A stretch of DNA of 64,000 nucleotides from Manis javanica. Taxonomy: Eukaryota; Chordata; Mammalia; Pholidota; Manidae. The position numbers and the translations under genes are program-made. Position 1 is the first letter of the stretch; each line of letters begins with the position of its first letter. The notes beneath the pieces are model-generated. The model did no database searches, was not told the origin of the DNA, and saw nothing but the letters and a program-made list of their open reading frames with translations. Location of the stretch: positions 146,861,173 to 146,925,172 of the forward strand of contig NC_133156.1 in assembly GCF_040802235.1 (NCBI RefSeq), given 5' to 3'. Positions 22,038 to 30,545 of this stretch are shown here, one piece after another.

Positions 22038-22895
22038 CTAGAACAGTCCCTGTAAGATGCCCTGTAGAGGTCGTTTGTGGGAAGCAAATTCCCTCAGCTT
22101 TTGCTTGTCTGGGAATTGTTTAACCCCTCCATCATATTTAAATGATAGTCGTGCTGGATACAGTATCCTTGGTTCAAGGCTTTTCTGTTTCATTGTATTA
22201 AATATATCATGCCATTCTCTTCTGTCCTGTAGGGTTTCTGTCGAGAAGTCTGATGATAGCCTGATGGGTTTTCCTTTATAGGCGATCTTTTTCTCTCTAG
22301 CTGCCTTTAAAACTCTTTCCTTGTCCTTGATCCTTGTCATTTTAATTATTATGTGTCTTGGTGTTGTCCTCCTTGGATCCTTTCTGTTGGGGGTTCTGTG
22401 TATTTCCGTGATCTGTTTGATTATTTCCTCCCCCAGTTTGGGGAAGTTTTCAGCAATTATTTCTTCAAAGACACTTTCTATCTCTTTTCCTCTCTCTTCT
22501 TCTTCTGGTACCCCTATAATACGGATATTGTTCCTTTTGGATTGGTCAGACAGTTCTCTTAGTATTGTATCATTCCTGGAGATCCTTTTATCTCTCTCTA
22601 TATCAGCTTCTATACGTTCCTGTTCTCTGGTTTCTATTCCTTCAATGGCCTCTTGCATCTTATCCATTCTGCTTATAAATCCTTCCAGGGTTTGTTTCAC
22701 TTCTGTAATCTTCTTCCTGGCATCTGTGATCTCCCTCCAGACTTCATCCCATTGCTCTTGCATTTTTCTCTGCATCTCCGTCAGCATGTTCATGATTTTT
22801 ATTTTGAATTCTTTTTTAGGAAGACTGGTTAGGTCTGTCTCCTTCTCAGGTGTTGACTCTGTGATCTTTGTCTGCCTGTAGGTTTGCCTTTTCAT
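22038..22895 (-). CDS. L1 ORF1 protein (RNA-binding chaperone), intact frame
   Basis: 285 codons from the MKRQTYRQ start. The frame stays open upstream to 23003, but the L1 layout (short 5' UTR, basic start) favours 22895. Residues about 30-118 are heptad-rich and charged, the trimerising coiled coil. Residues about 122-200 hold the RRM-like domain beginning NNIRIIGVPEEE. Residues about 200-285 are the C-terminal domain with TPRHIIIKM and ARLSFKYDGG. ORF1p coats L1 RNA as a trimer. No stop or frameshift is visible, in contrast with the badly broken ORF2 downstream. It is slightly short for the family, through a short coiled coil. This is a mobile-element gene, probably silent. Confidence 0.88.
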   Translation of the reverse strand: MKRQTYRQTKITESTPEKETDLTSLPKKEFKIKIMNMLTEMQRKMQEQWDEVWREITDARKKITEVKQTLEGFISRMDKMQEAIEGIETREQERIEADIERDKRISRNDTILRELSDQSKRNNIRIIGVPEEEERGKEIESVFEEIIAENFPKLGEEIIKQITEIHRTPNRKDPRRTTPRHIIIKMTRIKDKERVLKAAREKKIAYKGKPIRLSSDFSTETLQDRREWHDIFNTMKQKSLEPRILYPARLSFKYDGGVKQFPDKQKLREFASHKRPLQGILQGLF

Positions 22896-23150
22896 GGTGA
22901 TAGAGAGAGTTTGCACAGCTGGTACGAGTGACGGCTGGAAGAGCTTTCCTTCTTGTTGGTTTGTGGCCTTCCTCTCCCCCTTCGCAAGGTGCTGGGTTCT
23001 CACAGGTGTGGATGTGGTCTGGATGTTGTCCTGTGTCCTCTGGTCTCTATTTTAGGAAGAGTTGTCTTTGTTATATTTTCATAGATATATGTGGTTTTGG
23101 GAGGAGATTTCCGCTGCTCTACTCACACCGCCATCTTGGCTCCACCTTCT
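22896..23150 (-). promoter_or_regulatory. L1 5' UTR with YY1-like site
   Basis: Only about 255 bases, so shorter than the human L1 5' UTR of about 900. In sense the element starts AGAAGGTGGAGCCAAGATGGCGG. The YY1-type core AAGATGGCGG lies at 23137-23128, about 13 bases from the 5' end, the same place as in human L1, where YY1 fixes the start of transcription. The edge coincides with the target duplication, so the L1 is full-length at its 5' end. Confidence 0.8.
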
Positions 23151-23168
23151 GAAAATCTTTATTTTTAT

Positions 23169-23854
23169 CCTTCATTTTTGAAGGATAATTTCCCTGAATA
23201 TAGAATTCTAAATTGGTTGCTTTGTATTCTAAAACTTGCATTATTTCACTCCACCCTCTTCATATTTGCATGACCTCTTTTGAGAAACACTGCAACTCTT
23301 ATCCATGTTTTTCTACAGATAAAACTTTCTCCCTGATCTATTTCAAAAATTTATCTTGGTCTGGTTTTCTTCAAGTTGAATGTGATATGCCTCAGTGTGT
23401 GTGTGTGTGTGTGTGTGCATGCACTTGCACACATGTATCTTGGAGTTAATTTTGCTTGCTGCTCTCTGAGCTTCCTAGGTGTGTGACTTGGTGTTGTCAT
23501 TGATTTGGGGAAGGTGTTGACCATTATTACTTCATATATTTCTTTTGCTCACTTCTCTGTTTTCTTTTCTGCTATGCTAGGTTTTTAAATTATCTCACAA
23601 TTTTTGGATGTTCTTTTCTGGTTCACTTTTTTTCACCCTTTTTTCTTTTTAAACTCTTCTCTTTCAGTTTGGAAAGTTCCTATTGACATGTCTTCAAGCT
23701 TATTGATTCTTTCCTTGGCTTTGTCTAGTCTACTAATGAGCCCATGAAAAGCATTTTTTATTTCTCTTACAGTGCTTCTAATTTCTAGCATTGCCTTTCA
23801 ATTCTTTCTTAGAGTTTCCATTTCTCTTCTTACATTAACCATCCATCTTAGTCT
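23169..23854 (-). mobile_element. Old antisense L1, segment 4
   Basis: It resumes the old L1 with CCTTCATTTTTGAAGGATAATTTCCC and continues with TATAGAATTCTAAATTGGTTG and GAGCTTCCTAGGTGTGTGAC, typical antisense text from the ORF1/5' side of L1M elements. A (TG)n expansion sits inside at 23395. It is interrupted near 23855 by an MLT1-like LTR. Confidence 0.8.
23395..23418. repeat. (TG)n tract
   Basis: About 12 TG units within the old L1, at a spot where L1M elements usually carry a TGTG-containing text, so it probably grew in place by slippage. Confidence 0.9.
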
Positions 23855-24190
23855 GGGGTGCTATAACAAAATACCAGAGTATTTTATTTTGGTGGTGGCT
23901 TATAAGCAATTGAAATATATTTCTCACAGTTCTGTAGGCTGAAAACTTGACATCAGGGAATCAGCAGAATTGGTGTCTGGGAAGGGTCTGCTTTTCACTA
24001 TAACGTCATATATTGGAAGGAGCAAGGGAGATTTTTAGGGTCCCTTTATCAGGACACTAATCCCACTTATGAGGGCTTTGCCCTTATAGCATAATCACCT
24101 CTCAAAGGCTCCACCTCAAGACACCATCACCCTGGGGGCTAAGATTTCAACATATGACTTTTGGGAGAACAGAAAATTCAGTCCATAAAA
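23855..24190 (-). mobile_element. MLT1-like LTR nested in old L1
   Basis: It begins CATCTTAGTCTGGGGTGCTATAACAAAATACC, passes CTCACAGTTCTGTAGGCTG, GACACTAATCCCACTTATGAGG and CATAATCACCTCTCAAAGG, and ends AGATTTCAACATATGACTTTTGG with GGAGAACAGAAAATTCAGTCC. These are the reverse-order landmarks of an MLT1-type LTR. Old L1-like text continues on the right side. Confidence 0.8.
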
Positions 24191-25040
24191 CCATCTATTC
24201 TTGTATCCTATCTACTTGCTCCATGAAAGCCACTAATTTACTAATCACAGTTATTTTAATCCCTGTCTGCTAGGTCCAAGACTGTCATATCTGAGTCAGG
24301 TTCTGATGCTGCTTTGCCTTTTCAGATTATTGGGTGGGTGAAATAAATGGAGGTAAATATATCTTTAGTTGAGGACATATGTTAATCTGGCTAAAAGTTG
24401 GGTTGCTTTTTAAAGGTTTGCTGTAGCTGTAGGTATTAGAATCTTAAAATTCCTCTCATTTCTGTGTTTTTTGCCTCTCCTGCAGTCTTTGAGTCTCCCA
24501 TAGAACTCTTCTTAGGTACAGTCTGTGCCCACAGCAGCGTCGGCTCTCATGCACTGCTGTACTGGCATCCTGCTGGAGTTCGTAGTGAGGGGCAGTGGAA
24601 GGAGATTGTTTGTTCTGTAATCTCCTGGTTAAATCTCCATGACTCGGCGGGCCTGTGTCTAGGGGCTCTGGCCTACAAGTACTTCTCTGTTGGTACAGGG
24701 GTCCCTCCTCCCTTCCCTCTTTTTATTTCCTTGAAGCCTGGCCCCTGTTGACTATTTCCCCTTAAGTGAAACAGGAAGGCTAGAGAGGGACGGAGCAGCA
24801 TGCAAGCCATTGGCTGGCTGGGGTGTCACTCTCCCTTGGAGAGTCAGTCGCTGTGGTCTAGAGGGTCTGGGCAATTTCTTGATGATTGGTTTTCCCTGCT
24901 GCCTGCCGCAGTTGCGAGGGGGCGTTCCCAGACCCCCAGCGTGAAGACCAGGTGTGGCTCCCTGTATTAAAGCTGGTGGGGGTGTGGACCCCTCAGCCTG
25001 TTTCTGAGACAAAGAAGGATATGGCGGAAACAGCAAGGGC
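24191..25040 (-). mobile_element. Probable 5' end of the old antisense L1
   Basis: Up to about 24480 the text (ACCATCTATTCTTGTATCC, TGTCATATCTGAGTCAGG) continues the old L1. The following GC-richer 500 bases could be its 5' UTR, which in old mammalian L1s is GC-rich, but I could not anchor it. The right edge is a guess. Confidence 0.4.
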
Positions 25041-26819
25041 TGCTCAGAGACCCCCTTTCAGTGCTTTGTTGTGAAAAGGAACTGGATAAAAGCTTCATTT
25101 TCAAAAACAGTGGGTTTCTCTTCTGAAAAATAAATGCTATTTCCTTTCTTTTTCCTTCTGCACTAGCAAGAGGAAGAATGAAGTTTTGGCCTCGCTCAAA
25201 GAGCCACAGTTCCATATTGGCTGTTGTAATGGCTGTGATCAAATATTTAAGGTGAATGTGGGAAAATCAATTCCATGCTGGAGTTCTGTGAGGGACGCAT
25301 GGATGAAGAGTTAAGTGCCACAAATCAAGAGCAGGGTTTCAAATGCTACACCTGTTGCCATACTACTATTTGAACTCCAGTTTGGAATTGCAAGAAATCA
25401 ATATGAAAAAGGAAGTGCTAGGAACAACTTTAAAAAAAATGTCTTCACTGACCTTAAAAAAGCAAGACTCAAAGTGCTCATGCTAGTTTGCTCTTGTCTG
25501 GGTGAAATGCTGGTATCAGGGAAGGGTGGGGATGAAATCTGGATCACAAGACACCCTCGTCCTTTCAGAATCTCCAAGTGCAGCGCTGTGGCCCAGAATC
25601 TGCAGTCATGGTCAGTGGGAGCATGAAGCAGCGGGTCTAGCAATATTTGAGAAAACGTAAGCGTCAGACTTCTATAAAAGAACATGGGTTTATCGCTTTC
25701 CAGTGCATGGACCAACTCAAGTTGGCCATGGAAAATGCTCCCTATTAAGGTATGTGGTGTAATGAGGGATAATTCTAGTCCTTGTTCATATTTCAGTTAC
25801 CTTGTTTACATTAACGGTTAGTTCAGATATGTTTAAAAGCAATTCATTTTCTTGAGTAGTGAACTTTTCTTCATAATCACTCTACATTTTAGCTTAGACA
25901 CAGGTTTTTCACAGAACCCAGAGGTGCCACGCTCTGGACGGCAAGGACAGTGACAGATGAGCACCATGTCTCAGGATGCTTGCTGCCAGTGCTCCCCCAT
26001 CCTGCTCCCCACCACCGGCCTGGGTCCCTGAAGGCTCTGTCTGCAGATCCTGATTAACTGGACAGGTTTATGCAGCTCCAGGAAGAACCTCCTTCCCAGT
26101 TAATCCCAGATGTAGTTAGCATTGACTGAGGACTGTGAAGATAAATGTACAGCAGTCCTGGCCTTGGGCACCAAGAGTCTAGCTGGAGGTGAGGGGGTTT
26201 GTGACCTCCCTGCCTTCCTTCTTTACTTCCTTCCACCTTTGAACACTTTCTTACTTTATAGAACCACAAAATGCCCCAGACCCATGTTGAATTGTATTTC
26301 CCTCCCCCAGCTAACTTCCTTTTTAAGCAGAGAGTGGAATGATAAGAGGCAGGTTTGGAAGGACCGCTTTGTGGAGGATGGGTGAGCACACACTGGGGTG
26401 GCTGCTACAGTGGTCAAGCTAGGGATGAGGTCTGTGGCATGCGGGGTGGGGAAACGGGGAGTGTGAGTGGTGAGAAGTAGGAGCATTGGGTTCTGTGTGG
26501 TTTGGAGGAAAAAGAGGGCTAGGATGGGGCAGGCAGTCTCTGTGGTAAAACCCAGGAGGGGGCTAGGCTCTGCTTTCTTGGCTTTGAACAGCAGCAATGT
26601 TATACAAATTTTCAGCTCTCTTCCTTTGGGCTCTTTTGGGGAAAAAAATAGGGCTTCTTTCTGTGCTTTCTCCTCAGTTTTCTGGCTCTTCTCCTTCTCA
26701 GGCTTAACTGAGTCACCTCGTTTCTTGCAAGTGGGCACTGCTCAGATAGCCTTTTTGGTTGACTTGGGCAAGGATGACCTTCCTTCCTGCTTGGCCACAC
26801 ACTATTATGGGAACTGGGA
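25041..26819. other. Unique sequence, no gene recognised
   Basis: Frames up to 160 codons (26256-26738, minus) overlap a plus-strand frame of 140 codons. Both have no family resemblance and a biased Lys/Glu/Ser/Pro make-up explained by purine/pyrimidine-rich DNA. A trace of an ancient repeat may start near 26110. Confidence 0.4.
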
Positions 26820-27800
26820 GACAAATATCATAGTTAAGGTAACTGCTCTCTTGAAGCTGACAATTCTAGGATACATAATAAACAAGTGAATAAATAAACA
26901 ATCCAGATTGTGGGAAAAATATGATTGATGTAGGACACCAAGTGGGGTCATCTGATGGAAAGGGACTGAGGATGGGGGAGGGAGGAATTTTGATGGAGTG
27001 CTCATTGAAAGTCCCATTAAAGAGAAACAGCTGAGCCAACATCTGCCTGGAAGGGTCAGCCATGCAAAGACCCAAGGAAAGAACATTCCAGGCAAAGGGC
27101 TGGCTAGCCACCAAGAAGGGGGTGAGCTTGGGTGCTCCTTTTAGGAAAAGAAGGAGAATTCCTGTGGCTGAAAAAATGGGAGGTGGGGAGGGAGAGGGCA
27201 GGTGAGGAGAAAGGGGGGGTGTTTTGTATGGACTGGTCACCACAGGAAGAACATGAATTATATTTTGGGGGGAATGGGAAGCCACTGAGGACTTACTTAG
27301 AGGAGTAGCTCGACCTGATCTATGTTTTAAAAACTTCAGTCTAACTTCTGTGGTCTTAGACTTATAGGAAGGCAGTGGCAGATGCAGAGGAGAGTCAGGT
27401 GAGAGATGATGGGGGGTGGGAATAAAGTGACAAAGATGTGCAGGAAGAGAAGTGGGCATACTTGGGAAATATTTTGGAGGCATAACAATAGGATTAACTA
27501 ATAAAGTGGGAGCAAGAAATCAAGGTAGAAATCAAGGATAAAAGTCTTAAGTTTTTGGCTTGAGCAGCAGGGACTTGGGACACTTACTGAGGAGGGCAGG
27601 CAAGTTTGCAGTGAGGGAATCAAGGGTTCGAGCTTGTATATATTTGTGATGCAGAATAGAAATCCTCCTGGAGATGCTGAGAAGGAAGACCTAGGTTTGG
27701 CGCTCAGGGCAGATATGAATTTGAGAGTCATCCACCTGGGGGCTGTGTTCAAAGCTGGGCTTGGGGACCCCTGTGGGGTAGAGTGCACATGGAGAAGGGC
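26820..27800 (+). mobile_element. Ancient mammalian interspersed repeat, name uncertain
   Basis: Landmarks I know from many mammalian loci appear in order: ATACATAATAAACAAGTGAATAAATAAAC (26870), AGAACATTCCAGGCAAAGGG (27080), GGGAAGCCACTGAGG (27276), CAGGTGAGAGATGATGG (27391), TTTTTGGCTTGAGCAGCAGGGACTTGGGA (27551) and AATTTGAGAGTCATCC (27718). A related copy lies at about 45700-46540. I cannot assign a family name from memory. Confidence 0.5.
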
Positions 27801-30365
27801 TCGCCACACCTCGGTTTTGTTCCTTCTATGGCACTGACTGTGGCTTTGGGTTTCTGAGCCCCCAACCCCAAGTAATTGTTTTGTCTACACAAGGTGGTAA
27901 CTTTTATTAATGTACAAATAAAAAAATAGGGCACTGATTATAAAGAGAATATGTCATCTACCTGGGCTAAGATGGAGAAAAACATGGAATAAAGTCATTT
28001 GCAAAACCAATGGCTGGAGAATGGCTGACGCCTGTCTTTGGCTGTCTGGGAGTAAAGGAGGAGCTGCAGCAACATTTGACCTTGTCTTCGGACTCAAGGT
28101 CAGAACAGGAGCAACGGAGACAGAACTAAAACCATGCAGGGCAAGCTGCTGAAGTTGGAGAAATGCCAAGGTCCTCAGAGAGGAGAGGGTAAAGGAGATG
28201 AGCTCTGTCTAATGTCTCTTAAGGCAAATATTTAATATGAGATTTCTTGGTTTTGTCACACCAGTAAGTGGGACAAGGGACAGAGAAACCTGATGGAGGG
28301 AGGCTCAGAAAACAGACTGGGGTGACTCCCAGGAGGGAGTGGGGGGTCTAGCCACCATCTCAGAGCCACCACTGAATGGCCTGAGTGAGGCCCTTGGGAC
28401 TCACCCCGTGGCAGCCGGGGGGCCAGAAGCCAGGGAAATCAGCAAGGAACGTCTGGGCGAGTCTCTGCTGGACCAGGTATTTTGATGTCTCTACCCAACA
28501 ATAGCACTTCCAGGGCAGTTACAGAAGTAGGTCCTCAAGGGAAGGCCCATTAAAGATGAGCTATCAGGTGAGCCAGGCTGTGTAATACGAGATTGGCACT
28601 TAGGTCAGATCTCACGGGTGCTGTCTCCAGGTGGGATTGGCTAACTCAGGGACACGTAGGCAAACTTGCTCTGAGTGGTGAAAGCCTTTGGCAGATAGAG
28701 AACGTCCTCATTCCATGCCTCTCACTACAGATCCTCCACAAGACAAAATCTAGTAGCAAGCTAGAAAAGCAGGCGTCGGGGGCTGCAAAGCTGAAGGAAG
28801 ATGAAAGGGAGGTGTGCGTCCCAGCCGACCGAGCAGGCCTTCCACTTCGTAGGGGCAGAGGCAGCAGCTCTAGAAGCAGGTGGACATGAGAGAGGCTCAG
28901 CTGGACTTTCCCGAAAAGAGTGGTAAAAGGAAGAAAACACTGGGGGTGTGCATGCTGATCCAAGCCTCAAACGTGGTCAAGTGGATAAAAACAGGTCCTC
29001 CTTAGGCCCGTGGAGGGCAGTCCTCAGAAGCACAGGGTACCAGGTTCACGCGTCTGCTCTGGGGGCCTCTCTAGTTGGGGTACATGTGGGAATGAGGAGA
29101 GAACTTCCCTGTGGGGCTGGTTCCATAGACTCCCACAATTCCATACCAGGAAGGGGGGCAGCCCCACTGTGGCCTCTGTGAACTCATAAGAGAAAACAGA
29201 GCAATGCCATTAGCCAGAGCCCAGCATCCGGGAGCCCTGGGGCAGGCAGGAGAAAGGAGAGTCAGCAGGAAGCCGGAGGGGCCTTGTAAGTGGGACCTGG
29301 AGACTGACACACCACTGCTGCAAGTCTCTGATTTTTGCAGAAGGGACAGATTCAGAAACATGACTCTGAGATGAAGAGACAATACACCTGTTTGTTTTTT
29401 TCCCCATAAGTACTGTAAATACAGAGTGTCAAGACCAGACCTGATGGAGGATTGTTTTCAGCTGGCCTCAGATCACAAGTTGTAGATGCTACCCTCAGGG
29501 CCGGCTTCAGGGGCCCTGTGCTCGGAAAGGGCCTGGATTTGCTTTCGTCTATGCCATTGCCACTTTGAAATTATTAATAATTTTATGTTGGAGCATGTGT
29601 TTTGTTGGTGAAGTCTGTTGGGACAGTGGAGCTGCACGTAAAAGGAGAAAATATGTGCAAAATACGTGGCCACCATCCCCGCCACCCTGGTTCCATGACT
29701 CCCATGAGTGTAGAATCCCATGGACTCGCCGTACGTGGGATCTAAATTTTCTAGATTTTGTGGTGTGTCACCAGGGTTGAGACCATCTTATAGTTTGTGT
29801 AACTCTCCAGATTCCTCCAAGAGTGGCTTATGCAGGCCTTGGTGCTGAATGAACTCATCCTCTGAGGTCTTGAAGGATCCATGACAACTTTTAGGGAAGA
29901 ATCTCAGGTCCCACTGCTGGAAGGAGCCACACAGAGCTTGGGTCACTGACAGGGACCCCAGTAGAGAAGGAGAAAACTAGAGTACTTTGTTTTCCATTTT
30001 AATTTCATTAAACTTTAAAAATTTTTCTTTAAAGTATTTTTTAGACTTTTAAAAATTTCTCTTGGACATTCAAGTTTGGACTTTAATTCCTTTGGGTAGA
30101 AAGTTTTCACTTTCATATCTTTGGATTTTAACTTATCCATAAAAGGAAATTTACTCTTTGGCCTTTAATCCAGAGAAGTGGTGAAACATGAGGGTTGATA
30201 TACACACTTGGGGCATCTCTGTACTGCAGGCATTTCATGATTGGATTGCTTTTTCGTCACTTAAGCTCATCACACCACTGGCTCATGCTAATCTAATTTT
30301 AGTGTCATTTCTCACGGAGGCACACACACAATCACACTCATGTGTGTGGCTCTAGTCACGTGGGA
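27801..30365. other. Unique sequence, no gene recognised
   Basis: No exon could be supported. A run at about 29495-29600 (GGGCCGGCTTCAGGGGCCCTGTGCTC and CTTTGAAATTATTAATAATTTTATG) resembles a known mammalian repeat tail that I cannot name. T/A-rich low-complexity text occupies 29990-30070. Confidence 0.4.
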
Positions 30366-30545
30366 CTTTCTCACTTTGCGGGGAGAGTCCCGCTTCATGC
30401 CTCTGCACCCGCCAGCTCCTCTGTCTGGAATATGCTTCCCTCCTTCACGGTCTTACAACTCAAGGCCTGTCTCAAATGTCACCTCTTCCCTGTGACTCAC
30501 TCGGTAAGGCTGCTTCTTGTCTCTCAGCCATGTTTGCTTTGCAGT
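30366..30545 (+). mobile_element. L2 fragment
   Basis: CTCCTCTGTCTGGAATATGCTTCCC (about 30416-30440), CAAGGCCTGTCTCAAATGTCACCTC (30461-30485) and CCCTGTGACTCACTC match the usual text near the 3' end of LINE-2, in plus orientation. Diverged, with fuzzy edges. Confidence 0.7.

Larger units (their letters stand above)
15928..23150 (-). mobile_element. Composite insertion: full-length L1 carrying a retroviral 3' tail
   Basis: In sense (right to left): L1 5' UTR, ORF1, ORF2 and 3' UTR (23150 to about 17731), an A-rich run (17730-17707), a spacer of about 140 bases, a second A-run (17564-17552), retroviral copy B (17551-15945), then AAAAAATAAATAAATAAATAA and the duplication. One duplication encloses everything. 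Two explanations fit: template switching from a retroviral RNA to an L1 RNA during target-primed reverse transcription, or an L1 lineage that permanently carries this tail. The extra spacer and second A-run fit the second idea, or a two-step history. The sequence alone does not decide. Confidence 0.85.
15910..23168. repeat. 18-bp target-site duplication pair flanking the L1 plus retrovirus composite
   Basis: GAAAATCTTTATTTTTAT is present at 15910-15927 and perfectly again at 23151-23168. The bases outside the pair (TGTCTGA on the left, CCTTCATT on the right) join into continuous old L1 sequence. No second duplication is seen between the L1 3' end and the retroviral part. The pair therefore defines a single 7223-bp insertion, 15928-23150. 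Confidence 0.95.

Noticed and set aside
26866-27483. 205-codon minus-strand frame rich in Pro, Ser and Leu
   Set aside because: Covers the antisense of an ancient repeat; composition mirrors the purine-rich plus strand.
27600-27640. GGTTCGAGC as a tRNA T-arm or SINE B box
   Set aside because: No A box at proper distance, no cloverleaf, and it lies inside an ancient repeat of another type.
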